Positions 1 through 10,343 of a DNA stretch of 20,515 nt are shown here, in pieces. The notes below the pieces were generated by a model. That model was not told the origin of the DNA and did not search any database. It saw only the letters and a program-made list of their open reading frames with translations. This stretch comes from Chara braunii (taxonomy: Eukaryota > Streptophyta > Charophyceae > Charales > Characeae), in NCBI GenBank assembly GCA_003427395.1, contig BFEA01000168.1, forward strand, positions 1,954,569 through 1,975,083, given 5' to 3'. Made by a program: the position numbers and the translations under genes. How positions within the stretch are numbered: the stretch's first letter is position 1; the number at the start of each line of letters is the position of its first letter.

Positions 1-347
1 GAGAAAGGGAGAGGGAACCGACCGTGTGCGTTAGGAGTATGTGTATATATATATATATGTCTATTTATATAGTTAGACCATATATATACATATATATATG
101 AGTGTATGTATATAATATATATATATATATCGTTATATATATACTTTATCGAAACAATATGCTCTGCGCTATGCAGGATGGGGCGCAGGGTGGTCTCTTA
201 GGTGTACGTGGCATCTGTGAGTTGGGGACGTGGTTGTGAGTGTAGCGCGAGACATACCTGGTGCGGGAAGCGTGCGACATTGGTCGCCATATGCTCGTAC
301 TTCAGGGAAGTTGCCGTCATCATCATTCTGCATCATAGTCTATATTA
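1..347. repeat. AT-dinucleotide-rich head of left LTR
   Basis: Runs of TA and AT lie at about 46-57, 80-100 and 112-148, then mixed sequence. The same block is at 14398-14710 in the right copy, with different run lengths. I see no gene here. Confidence 0.8.
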
Positions 348-591
348 GATAGGATCTGCTATTCATCATCTGGACGCCGAGCGCCAGATAGGATATCAAC
401 ATTGGTTCTTCATTGATGATGATGACGAGACATTTTTCAGCACGGTCACTTATGAGCTCTCGGTATCTTCTTATTAGATGAAAGCTCGAGATTCAAATCT
501 GTTACTGATTCGAGGTCAGGAGTTTCTGATCACATGTGTGTAATGATGTTTGATTGGTTTTTGCCTTGCACCTTATTGTTTTATTTACTTG

Positions 592-592
<1 letters not shown>

Positions 593-681
<89 letters not shown>

Positions 682-694
682 TGCTATTATTATT
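593..694. repeat. TTA/ATT microsatellite
   Basis: Nearly uninterrupted TTA triplets. Leucine- or tyrosine-only frames across it are artefacts of the repeat. Confidence 0.97.
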
Positions 695-1002
695 GGGATT
701 CAGGCTCGCTTTCCTTCTTACTGCACATACATGCAGACTAACGACAGTGTAGTAAAGGCTAGATAGGATCTGCCATCTGCAGTCTGGGCGGCCAGCGCCA
801 GATAAGATATCAGCATTGGTTTCCCATTGATGATGAAGATGATGAGACTTTACCAACATTGTCAATTACAAGTTTTTTGGTGTCTCCTTATTTGGTAGAG
901 CTCGTGCCTCAATTCTGCTGTTGGTTCGGGGTCACGACTATCTGGTCTTGTGTATATAGCGTTGTTTGATTGCTGAAGTTCGCTATTGCTCATCTTCCTT
1001 GT

Positions 1003-1003
1003 A

Positions 1004-1092
<89 letters not shown>

Positions 1093-1097
1093 TGTTA

Positions 1098-1145
<48 letters not shown>
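1003..1145. repeat. Long TTA/ATT microsatellite
   Basis: About 45 triplets with one interruption near 1090. The same locus in the right copy (15333-15350) has only about five triplets, showing large length change since the copies separated. Confidence 0.97.
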
Positions 1146-2275
1146 CGTTATAAATTCAAGTTGCTCCACCCCGCATCCTTTGCTTACCATATGCAAGGGT
1201 GGGAACTTGTTGGATGTGCAATGTACCCACCGACGATGTCGAAGGGTGGATCTGTCAACCGCCCGACCTGTTGGAATGCGTGCTTGTCATGTCCCCCATG
1301 TTGTGATCTATGTGTGTTGTGTGATGAGGAGGATTGTGCCTCGTTCCCGGTGAGAGAGAAAAGAGGGACGTGCGTGCAAACAGATAGTCAGACAGACGGA
1401 CACGGTCAGACAGGCAGTCTGCCCAGGGATCATTTGACTAATGGATAAGGGTTCATGCACACAAACATACATAGTACATACAGGCCTCCTAACTGTTGAG
1501 CCAGTGAAAGTCCAACGAAGCAGCCTAAACACAAACATGTGCGCTTGTGTATAGTGAGCGTGGTGGCATACAGACACAGATGCGCACACACAGGCGACGT
1601 GGAGCAGTGGGTAGCGAACATGACAACACAGATACACGCACACACGGAGACAAACAAACAGCCCAGTCAAACAAACAAAAACAAACGCAAGCAGACATGT
1701 ATGAGATGCCGGGACCGACAAGGCAACCAAGCAGACGAGCAAAACACAGGAAAACCATCAGACAGACAGACTGACTGACCAGACAAAACGAACATAAAGA
1801 AGCAGGCAGACAGACACATTGACTGGCTGACTGAGACAAATCGACAGACTGAGGCAAACGAACAGGCAGGCACTGAGAGAAAGAGATAGCAGGTGGGGCC
1901 CGTAAAGCTGCAGGCGCAGAGATAGACGAAAGGAGAAGGAGAAGCTGGCAACAGCGATACACATGCGGAAGAGCAAGCTTGCGCATGCACAGTCCTAACG
2001 GCAAGTACACAGAACGGCCAGCACGCACACGCAGTCCTAGAGACAGGCAGACAAAACAACATACAAAGGTCAGTTGTCAACACAACAAGAGGAAAACAGC
2101 AGTAGGCAACGACTCAGCGAAGCCTGACAACGTGTTGCTAATCCATCTCGACTGCGCACTACCAGAGCAAACTGTGCGACAAGACAATGCAAGCAAGCAA
2201 GCAGCAGACAGCAATGTCAAAGCAACTAAATTATACGTATACTGATATCCGCTGTCTCCTTATTTTCTTACTTCA
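1146..2275. repeat. CA/GACA-rich simple-sequence stretch of left LTR
   Basis: Cryptic simple sequence: GACA, CAGA, ACAA and CACA motifs are scattered through 1375-1430 and 1440-2230. Open frames on both strands here have biased, cysteine/serine- or threonine/glutamine-rich translations created by the repeat, and are not conserved as proteins between the copies. The right-copy equivalent is about 15351-16500 and carries an extra GACA block near 15970-16022. Confidence 0.75.
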
Positions 2276-3011
2276 GACTGACAAGGTCTGAGTTTGAATG
2301 TTGGACCCGGGTGCACACAGTCCCACATGATACTTACTGACTTGACAGAGGGCGACCAGGACGGGGTACCGCTGATTGGACTAGGTAGGACTATCCACTT
2401 GACCACATGCCTACGGACTGCATCCTTGGACTCACGGAGGGCCTGTTCTGGAGCTTCCGGAGGACTGCGTACTGGACCCTTCGGAACTATAGAAACTACT
2501 ACTCTTGCCGCTACTCAAGACCTCTAATCTTTAGAGTTACGGTTCAAGCTCGCACCTACAACTGATACTGTATATTTTGGCGCGGGCGAGGCCTAAGTAT
2601 TGAGCGAGGGGGGTTGCATATGCTACCAAAAAGGTGAAAACTGTTTCGACTATATTACTAATCAAAGAAAGAGAGGGAGAAGAGAGAGAGAGAGGCATGG
2701 GGGCGATGATAAACGGGAGACACACTCGACGTTGACAATTGTCTACAAGGGTCGACGTCATCATCTATTCCGGCTCCACTGCTAACGTCAACTGGATAAA
2801 TTATCAATTTGCAGGCTGCTAGTAAATTGTGTGATCGTAGAATGGGCATTGGGCATTAAAGAGGAAGAAGAACCCTGGGTACGTATGCAAGTGATTGCGA
2901 GATTAGGCTCTCACTGACGTTCGGTTCGGTATTTTGGTTAGTACATTATTGCTTCCGAACAGGGACGGACTTCCGGACTTTCGATGAGATTTTTTGCCAT
3001 TACTTGCATTT
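2276..3011. other. Unique LTR sequence, no gene seen
   Basis: Conserved in the right copy (about 16525-17263). It holds a purine-rich stretch near 2665-2697 and a fairly long frame at 2294-2527 that is also open at 16545-16778 with several amino-acid changes. The peptide (77 residues, rich in T, G and L) matches no family I recognise, so I treat it as non-coding. Confidence 0.5.
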
Positions 3012-3084
3012 CATTATATTACTGTTATTATTTTATTATTATTATTATTATTATATTATTATTATTACTGTTATTATTATTATT
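3012..3084. repeat. TTA/ATT microsatellite
   Basis: Interrupted TTA tract. The right-copy counterpart at 17264-17351 is longer. Confidence 0.95.
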
Positions 3085-3806
3085 TACCTTTGCTACTTTG
3101 CTAGTATTATTAGTAAACATCATGGGGCAGAGATAAAATGAATGTGGGGTATTGGAGAGGAGAGAGGCATTGTCACTACGAGGTGGTGCCTACCTCCTCC
3201 ATCCTCCCCATTCTTATCTTATTTATTCTTCTCATACACCTATCCTTTTAATTATAAGTATCTGACTGATGTTTTTCCACTTAGGTAATCCTAATTCTGT
3301 TAATTATAAGGATCATATAATCAGTTGAATAGACTAGATATGGCCGAACACAGGGCGATTGCGGGAGCTCTGTCGGAGTTCAGGAGGAACTCTTGAGGCA
3401 GGAAACCATAAGGTATGCGTCACCTATTCCTTTCCCGTACACCCTTAAAGGTTACGGCATTTTATTGTTTGTTTGTATGATTGTACGATATATTATTTAT
3501 GGCTTTCTTCAGGACTAAAGCACCAAAAGCGAAAAGGCTGTATGATTGAAATCGGAATGTGCCTGATGTCAGAAAAGGAACCTAGGAAAGAACCGAGAAG
3601 GAGCCTAGCCTGAATGGTCTTGAGAAAACAAAGGCAGTATGATGGAGGCCTTCGTTGGGGTCGTCAAGCTGCCTGCATAGAATGACTAAAAGGGTGCTCG
3701 CCCTGCGAACTACCCAGCCATCCACCTAACTAGATGACTTTTGACATGCATACATCAGTGACGAGAAGATGGCGAGCGTCTTCTCTGTTGATTTACCAGC
3801 TAAATC
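3085..3806. other. Unique LTR sequence before the hairpin array, no gene seen
   Basis: Matches 17352-18073 with scattered substitutions and no retained long frame. I see no recognisable motif. Confidence 0.5.
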
Positions 3807-4570
3807 CATGACTAATTCGGTACTCCCGAGGAGTACATGTCTTTAATCAAAGCATGACTAATCCGGTACTCCCGAGGAGTACATGTCTTTAATCAAAGCA
3901 TGACTAATCCGGGACTCCCGAGGAGTACATGTCTTTAATCAAAGCATGACTAATCCGGTACTCCCGAGGAGTACATGTCTTTAATCAAAGCATGACTAAT
4001 CCGGTACTCCCGAGGAGTACGTGTCTTTAATCAAAGCATGAATAATCCGGTACTCCCGAGGAGTACATGTCTATAATCAAAGCATGACTAATCCGGTACT
4101 TCAGAGAAGTACACTTCTTCAAACTTAACAAAAGTCAGTTTGACCGATACTTCCGTGAAGTACATCTATCAGTTTAACAAAAGTAATTTGATCCGGTACT
4201 TCCGAGAAGTACACTTCTTCAAACTTAACAAAAGTCCGTTTCACCGGTACTTCCGTGAAGTACATCTATCAGTTTAACAAGAGTCATTTGATCGGGTACT
4301 TCCGAGAAGTACACCTCTTCAAACTTAACAAAAGCCAATTTGACCGGTACTTCATTGAAGTAGATTCCTTCAGTCTAACGAAAGCCGATTTGATCCGATA
4401 CTTCCGTGAAGTACACTCCTTCAAACTTAACGAATATCATTTGATCGGTACTTCCGTGATGTACGCTCCTACAATCGTTAACAACAACCATTGATCCGGT
4501 ACTCCGGTAGGGTACTCTTCTTCATCTTAACAACGACCATTGATCCGGTGCTTCCGTGGGGCGACTCGAC
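3807..4570. repeat. Tandem hairpin array (46-bp, then 49-51-bp units), left copy
   Basis: Six 46-bp units start at 3807, 3853, 3899, 3945, 3991 and 4037. Each carries GTACTCC-CGA-GGAGTAC, a 7-bp perfect stem with a 3-base loop (first at 3820-3836). From 4083 the unit becomes 49-51 bp with GTACTTC-CGA/CGT-GAAGTAC stems at 4096, 4147, 4196, 4247, 4296, 4347, 4398 and 4448, followed by decayed units near 4499 and 4547. Loops alternate CGA and CGT in the second part, showing a two-unit super-repeat of about 100 bp. An 80-residue open frame over 4255-4494 is a by-product of the near-51-bp period. Confidence 0.95.
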
Positions 4571-6095
4571 TAGTCTTCTGACTAACGGAATGTTTGGAAT
4601 TGATCAAGTAGTGAAAGATTCCCGGGTGAATCAGGCCACTACTTGCGCATGTCAGGACAAGAAGAAGAGAAGAAAAAAATGGAGTGCTCCATCGGGAGCG
4701 ACCCCAAAAGTCCTTTAGAAAGAAACGTAAAAGAAAGCGGATACCGTAGGGAAAAGGATTAAACAAGAAGAAGTTCCTCGTAACCTCAGTTCATTAATAG
4801 GCTCCTAAGGGAGAAACCACCGAACAACATGAGTAGATCTCAGTTAGATTGTCGCGTAAGCACAAAGAGGTGTGCTTATCCGCAAGAGAGAGAATGCAAG
4901 GACTGAGAATAGGGAAACGTGAATTTACCTGAGACAACTAAGGACATAGGCAAGAAACTCCGTGAAATAAAAGGAGGAAGTGTAACAGACGATTCAGGGT
5001 AAATAAAAGCTAGGGGTTAGACTTTGGGATGTTAATCCCTGAGCTCACAAACCAGAACTAAGGGCTTGACCCTTAGATATCATTATGTGGGGATCAAGTG
5101 GGGATGTTGAATCTTTGTTGACTTTTTTGTGTGCAGGTCTTTGCTTGGGTCTACTGCAATTAAAGGAGAAATCCTACATAAAGGACTTAATTTTCTGTTA
5201 TCTCTCGATAACAGGTCGGTTGTTACCGATTCAACTTTTTCCCTTTGACTTGATACCCACCTCTAAAGTCAAACCCTGTGGTCAGTAAAACTGTCACCTG
5301 TGGTCATTGCCTAAATGGTCCTAGTCACTCTCAAGGGTCCTTTGTAGAAATGTGAGGGGGTTGGGCTTACGTCTCAGAAAAGACAAGGCTGTCATGCATG
5401 GTTTGGGAAGTGAGGGACAAGGTCAATGGTTGATGGTTGACGCCGTTAGTGCATGGCATGTGAACTGTTTTTGCATTATTCTGCGCAGGTCTGTTTTGTG
5501 TGTGATTTGGATTGAACTGGACCTGGTTTGTTAAAGAGTCTCGGACACACAACACTTGTGAAAGTGTGGCGGTAATACTTCCATATCCATCATATGTCCA
5601 ACTTAACCATTATGATGTTCAGTTAAGTCCTAATCTGTTAAGAAAGATAAAACGCTCTTTGGTAGAAAGAAGGTTTGATTGGTAATGGTCAAGAGAATAA
5701 TACATTACGCAGTAGCGGAAATAGACTGCCTTATTAAAAGTTCGACCTGAATATCTAAGGGGTCAGTTCTCGGCGTCTTACCGCACGTACCCCGTTTTAT
5801 GCTACAGCGATCGAGCAAACGCCCTCGGCCGACCTACCTCTACAAAGGCATGTAAAAGCCTTTGCATGAGGGCCGGTAGCTCAGCAGGGATACGCCTACC
5901 TAGGGGTGGTGACAGCCCCTCGGGTAGAGGTAAGTTGTACCTCGCGGCTCCCCGACCTGTTGTGGGGTGTCGTGAGAGGTATGGCACGCGCGCACGGTCG
6001 GAGCGGTGATTGATTCATTTTCAGAAATAAATCCTGCGTGACACGACCGTGAGGTTCAGCGCTCCCAGCAGGGTGCGGGACCTTCTCGCTCGACA
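4571..6095. other. LTR 3' portion, non-coding, hairpin-bearing
   Basis: Well conserved with 18601-20133. It contains CTAAGGG-CTTGA-CCCTTAG (about 5060-5078) and a GC-rich bulged hairpin in 5896-5930 (CTACC/GGTAG and AGGGG/CCCCT). A tRNA box-A-like TAGCTCAGCAGG lies just before it at about 5878, with no matching box B. Short frames at 5085-5288 and 5352-5534 also survive in the right copy (19117-19320, 19384-19566) but resemble no known protein. Confidence 0.5.
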
Positions 6096-6097
6096 GG

Positions 6098-6115
6098 TGG
6101 CACCGTTGTCGAGGA
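6098..6115 (+). promoter_or_regulatory. Primer binding site (tRNA-Asp type) for minus-strand DNA synthesis
   Basis: The site begins TGGCACCGTTG two bases after the CA end of the left LTR. It matches 15 of 18 bases of the complement of the plant tRNA-Asp(GUC) 3' end (TGGCGCCGTTGCCGGGGA), a site used by Athila and other plant Ty3/gypsy elements. The three differences (positions 5, 12, 15) are all G-to-A or C-to-T in CG or CHG context, as expected from decay of methylated cytosines. The plant tRNA sequence is from general knowledge and was not checked here. Confidence 0.65.
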
Positions 6116-6746
6116 CCTTCGGTTGTCTGTCGGGGTTCTATGTGAACGGACCTGGGTCTGGTTAATTGAAGCCCTAGCAAAACGACAAACGAAAGATAGA
6201 GTACTATATAAACTTCCACTAATTAGGAAGAAAACTGCTAGAAATAATTATTGGTCCTCTGATACGAACTTTTGTCTGGGGAAGTGCTTTGAGATACGAT
6301 GTTGTTAATCAAAGTATCTCGCCTATCATCCCTACGAGCCCTTGTCTACACTTCTATCACCTCTCCAAGGAGGTGATTGCTTTCCTATCTATTCCTAAGG
6401 GAACGTGCGAACTAGCCGCTAAGGCTTACTGATTCTTCATAAAAGTAGAGTCGGTGAGCGGATGAGTCAATCGAGACAATAGGATTTAGCGAGTTGTCAT
6501 CCGCGCGAGAGGGTTGTCAACTGCGCTAATTCCTTCCCGCCGTATTAATATTCATCTCTACGATTGACCTCGTGTACTCTCGCTTCTGAAATCTTTAATT
6601 TAGATCCTCTTGATAAGTAGATAAGTATACTATATTACACCATAAAAACTGAGATTCCTTAATAAGGGTACGTATCGCTATACATAGGTGATACCTTAAT
6701 CAATGGGTGGATAGGGAGGTGCGTCGAGTAGCATCTTTCTCCAGCC
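6116..6746 (+). other. Leader between primer site and gag-like frame
   Basis: About 630 bp without a gene, the usual place for a packaging or dimerisation leader. A TATATAA box lies near 6204. Hairpins are GAGATAC/GTATCTC (6291-6320) and an 8-bp stem ATCACCTC/GAGGTGAT with a 6-base loop (6356-6377). A looser GTATC/GATAC pair is near 6671-6693. Confidence 0.45.
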
Positions 6747-7238
6747 ATGCCGCGCGGATCAGGAGCTGGAAGGGGAAGAGGCGGTCGGCAGGGAAAGGCC
6801 GCAGAGAGACCTATTGATTTAACAAGGGAAAGAGAGGAGTGAGAGGAAGAAGATGAGGAAGAAGAGAAGTGGGAGAGAATGAGATTGAGGCGACATCAAG
6901 AAAATCTACGCGAGCGAATGCCATCTCCTAGGAAGATGGCTTACTACTTTTATAAGTACGAACATCGTTACGGCTCCCCGCCGCCACACTTTGAGCCACT
7001 CTCCCATACTTTCCTTTCCCCCTCTTCTTCTATGGCACGTCGGCTGTAGCAGTTGACTGTCCTTCCTCAGCCGCCTCGACCTGCTCTTCCGCCGCCGCCG
7101 CATGTGCCTGACCCTCCCGTAGTGTCTCACGCTACACCTGCAGATCAACGGTTATGTATCACCCTGACATTATTCTTTCTGTGTCAGATAGAGTTATGCG
7201 GGCTGATTTCGTACCTGTTGTACAATAGGATCATTTAA
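6747..7238 (+). pseudogene. Gag-like frame, broken by two in-frame stops
   Basis: One frame of 164 codons runs from ATG 6747 (context CCAGCCATGC) to TAA 7238, interrupted only by TGA at 6840 and TAG at 7047. The N-terminal 30 residues are Gly/Arg-rich and basic. Next comes a strongly acidic block (EEEDEEEE, about residues 33-40), then an Arg-rich helix-like stretch (about residues 41-58), and after the second stop a proline-rich segment (about residues 103-120). This charge pattern and the position about 630 bp after the primer site resemble the start of a retrotransposon Gag. There is no CCHC zinc knuckle and no protease motif, and the frame is far shorter than a normal Gag. The TGA could derive from TGG, in line with the decay at the primer site. 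It could also be an unrelated remnant; the Gag call rests on position and composition, not on a recognised domain. Confidence 0.35.
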
Positions 7239-8180
7239 AGATGTCGTCCCATCGACATAAAGCTTGACCAGGATAAGTAATGATTTAGTATTTGTCTAGG
7301 TCATCAGACAAAAACACCCTCGAGGGGGAATAGGTCACGATGATTTTTATACTTCTTCTCTTGTCAGTAACAATGCCCATAACGAAAGGGGTATCCGACT
7401 TGGAAGAAAAAGGGAGGTTGAGGAAAAATGTTATCATCTCCTTGGGGATAAGTGATCTAGATAGGTGTGAGGCAATTCCTATGGGTTTTCGTCATGAATA
7501 GGCACAAATTTCTCTTCATAAGTAAAGGTACCAATCAATCAGGCTATAGCAAGAGAAGGGAAGGAGATTTCTAATAACATGTCAATAAGTGGAACACATA
7601 CCTAGGGATACAAGGGGGTCGAAATATAGGTAGAGTCACTAGGGACCCTCATTTGTTGTGGATTCTTAATAAAAGTCCAGTGTTAGGAAAAGTCAATGTA
7701 AGTCGAGTCCGTCCGAGGGATAAATTTAGAGATCGATTTCGTCTATAAAGGGCAGTCAAAGGCTCATAGTCATGAGTGCAGTCAGTAAGGTAGTGAGGAG
7801 TTGGTGTTGAATCATCCTGTTTATGTTTAACTTGCTGACAAGATTCAGGTATGAGGCAATATGTTAGAACTCGTCTAATCCAAGATCATCTGCATGAATC
7901 TAAGCGCTTGAATTCCTTCATTTTAAGACCATTCATTGAGCTTATCTATGTAAATTTATTCATTCATGCCAAGTTTATTTGAGTCAAGCATATTATTCAT
8001 ATGAGATTATATATCTGATGCATATTTATTCATGGTTGCTCGTCGAGTTACTCGACTGAGTTTATTTGTTTAAAACTGTACGCCTTAATCCGTCCTTATG
8101 AATTAATCAAATATGACTATCTGTTTATGTTTATGGTTGGATTGCTCTACCTATAAAGAGTAGAGATGGTACGCAGAATC
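7239..8180. other. Internal region, no gene seen
   Basis: Stop-rich in all frames, moderately AT-rich, without long simple repeats. I see no domain motif. Confidence 0.5.
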
Positions 8181-8426
8181 CACGTTCGACGCGGGGTCGA
8201 ATGTGAATGGAGTGACCGACCTTTTGAGATGAGAGATTCTCTAAAGAGGAGGTCAATGTGTAGAATCTTCTCTTGAGGGAGTTGCAATCCTAATTTATCC
8301 TTTCCCTGAAAGATGGTTTGAAGGAACTATAAATTCGTCTTCTAGAGTAGTAGTGAGACCCACGCCGGAACTATGTTCCTGGTCCATAGTGGGGTGTTGT
8401 CACCTAACCCTTTGAGGAGAGGTGAC
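8181..8426. other. Cluster of three hairpins
   Basis: A 10-bp stem CACGTTCGAC/GTCGAATGTG with a 5-base loop (8181-8205, one G-T pair), a 6-bp stem ACTATG/CATAGT (8370-8390) and a 7-bp stem GTCACCT/AGGTGAC (8399-8426). There is no oligo-T after them and no tRNA boxes, so any function is unknown. Confidence 0.6.
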
Positions 8427-10343
8427 TACATTACTATTAAGAAGGAGGAAAATATTTGAGCCTTGTTAGACTATGGTCTGTGAAGGAGGCGACTATTGCC
8501 TGCCGCAAGGAAGCAGGGGGTGATGCCCCAGCTATTTTTGTCAAATGGGTTCATCTGCAAGAAATGGGATATACATTCTGGAACGTGTATGGTGAGGTTG
8601 TCTACTAATTGACTAATGTCCGCAAGGAACGAGTATTGGAATCGGAGGGTGAAGCAGTGAGGCTTGATCCTTGAGCGGGGCTCGGGAGTCGAAGATGCTA
8701 ACCCTTTTAAGGGATTACACTGCCCCTTGACACAATATACTCCTGTCAAAGCCCGGGGAGTAGAATGTAGCACTCTGATTTTTATATCTTAAAGCATTCG
8801 TTGTTAAGAAACTTATTGACCAGAGCATGCGTGTTGTCTATCGTAACACTTACTATAAGTTTTTCATCATCATCATGCACGCATATATCAGTTAAACTTA
8901 CTCTTTCTTCTGCTAATACTATTCACTTAACTATTGTAAATATTGTTATTACTATGACAACATATTATTACCATAAGCAACAAGTCATTATGTTGATTTA
9001 TGACATTCAATATGCAAAAATTATGAATGCATCATTATCGCGGTATATTACCACCGACCTTTGAATGGTCTTAGACATTGGAAATAAACAATGTTAGAAA
9101 GGGATGATTGAAAATTGTCTTTCAGGAAAAATATTATCGGAAGGAGAGGTTTTGTTTTGAAAGATGTTTGTTGGACGTTTGTCTGTCTGAGCAGGACCTT
9201 GGGACAGCTGAAGCAGACCAAAAGAAAGGTTCAGGTACCAGTTATTTAAGTAGTTAGGGCTTAACATAGAGAAATTGGGAAAGATTTGCGTCTAACTGGT
9301 GGATGGGCGACTCTTTGATTCTCCCTTCTAAGTTCTATAATAGAACTCTCACATTTTTTTTTCTTCAGATAAGATATTATAGTCTAGTAGTCGAGTGTGA
9401 GGTAGGATCTGCAACATTTTTTACTTCAATGAATAGGATAAATGAGATGTCATAGAGTATGTACTTCGATATATGAGGTGTCATGAGATTCTGTAGTCTC
9501 TCTTATATTTTTCTGATTCAGCATGTGTACCTTAACAATAGAGGGTAAGAGAGACATGTGACTCGAGTCCCAGAATTGCTTTCGACTCGACATTATAGAT
9601 TCGACTAAGTTTTTCTCTTGAGTCATATATGATTTCTATCTATGGGGTATGCCGACGACAAACACTTTCACTTTCACAATGGAGTTGGTCCAGTATCTGG
9701 TCTTGTTTGATGAAATGTGTATTTTGGATATGTGTGCAAATTGTGCGATCAAGTCTTGAACTAGGATGCTTGGGAGAACACCTAGGTGTTTAAGAGTGAC
9801 ATATGATATATACATTTTGAAAATGTTTTGCTTTGTTGTCGGTCTTTTCATGTCTTATGTGATTATTTTTGAAAAAAGACCCTAAAAAGGAGGATATGAA
9901 AAAGTCAAAATTTTAATACATCTGAAAAAACCTGCGAGTCAGGGAAGTGTAGGTTATGGAATGGATGTGTTTTTCAGCCTTCTGACAAGACAAGGAGTCA
10001 AACAATACTTTTATATTTTTTGTATGGATATTTGGTTGACTTTTGCTGTTGGTTGAAGATCCCCGAGACGTGTGTCTGTCCAGCCTGTGATCGAGGTTTG
10101 GGCAACACGCCCCCTAAGTGGCTCTGACGGTGCCCCTCGTTCAGTGACATATGACAATCATGATACTTCATTTTCATTGGTTAATTTTTTTTTATATATT
10201 TTTCAAAGAGGTTCATTCATCCAAACTGGCGAGGGGATTCTTTGGTCAAATTATTTTTTATATATATTTGAAATGATCATCGTTCATCCACTCTAGGTTG
10301 TCAGTCTGAGGCACTTGAAATTACCAAGCCTGTGGTGAAATAT
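8427..10343. other. Internal region, no supportable gene
   Basis: The longest frames are a minus frame at 8471-8773, a plus frame at 8801-9064 and a minus frame at 9636-9851. None shows a recognisable family motif or a convincing composition. The stretch around 8860-9060 is AT-rich. Confidence 0.45.

Larger units (their letters stand above)
348..1145. repeat. Tandem duplication, two units of about 414 bp, each ending in a TTA tract
   Basis: Unit A starts at 348 and unit B at 762. Both open with GATAGGATCTGC, then share an imperfect inverted repeat TCTGG...CCAGA, a CATTGATGATGA stretch, TCTCGGTATC/TTGGTGTC followed by TTCTTATT-like sequence, a TTCGGGGTC/TTCGAGGTC motif, and finally a long TTA microsatellite. 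The units are clearly related but well diverged, so the duplication predates the two LTR copies, both of which carry it (14711 and 15095 in the right copy). Confidence 0.75.
1..6095 (+). repeat. Left LTR-like copy of the large direct repeat (5' end cut off)
   Basis: Position 1 aligns to about 14357 and the alignment continues to about 6081/20118, then weakly for 13 more bases. The copies differ by scattered substitutions and by repeat-number changes: TTA tracts, hairpin-array copy number, and a block of about 50 bp of GACA sequence present only in the right copy. The right edge ends ...CGACA, two bases before the primer binding site, so it has the CA terminus expected of an LTR. AATAAA sequences near 4964 and 4999 could serve as poly(A) signals, and the first is kept in the right copy. 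No coding frame is shared convincingly between the copies. Confidence 0.65.

Noticed and set aside
534-1448. Frames encoding poly-Leu, poly-Tyr, poly-Ile or poly-Asn
   Set aside because: They are direct translations of TTA microsatellites, open in several frames at once, and not conserved in the right copy.
1308-2083. Minus-strand Cys/Val/Ser-rich frames up to 167 codons (and 15389-16279 in the right copy)
   Set aside because: They arise from GACA/CACA simple sequence; several overlapping frames are open together and indels between the copies shift the frames.
4255-4494. Repetitive peptide frame with YFREVH/FKLN repeats
   Set aside because: It results from a nearly 51-bp hairpin repeat. The neighbouring 46-bp units break the frame, and the palindrome explains the conservation better.
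3807-4570. CRISPR array
   Set aside because: Repeats are contiguous, with no unique spacers of constant size, and the context is eukaryotic retroelement DNA.
5873-5930. tRNA gene suggested by TAGCTCAGCAGG
   Set aside because: Box A only; there is no box B, T-arm or acceptor stem, and the sequence folds into a simple bulged hairpin.
9640-9660. Reverse transcriptase YADD box (GGGTATGCCGACGAC)
   Set aside because: The flanking translation has stops and no fingers or palm motifs; probably chance.
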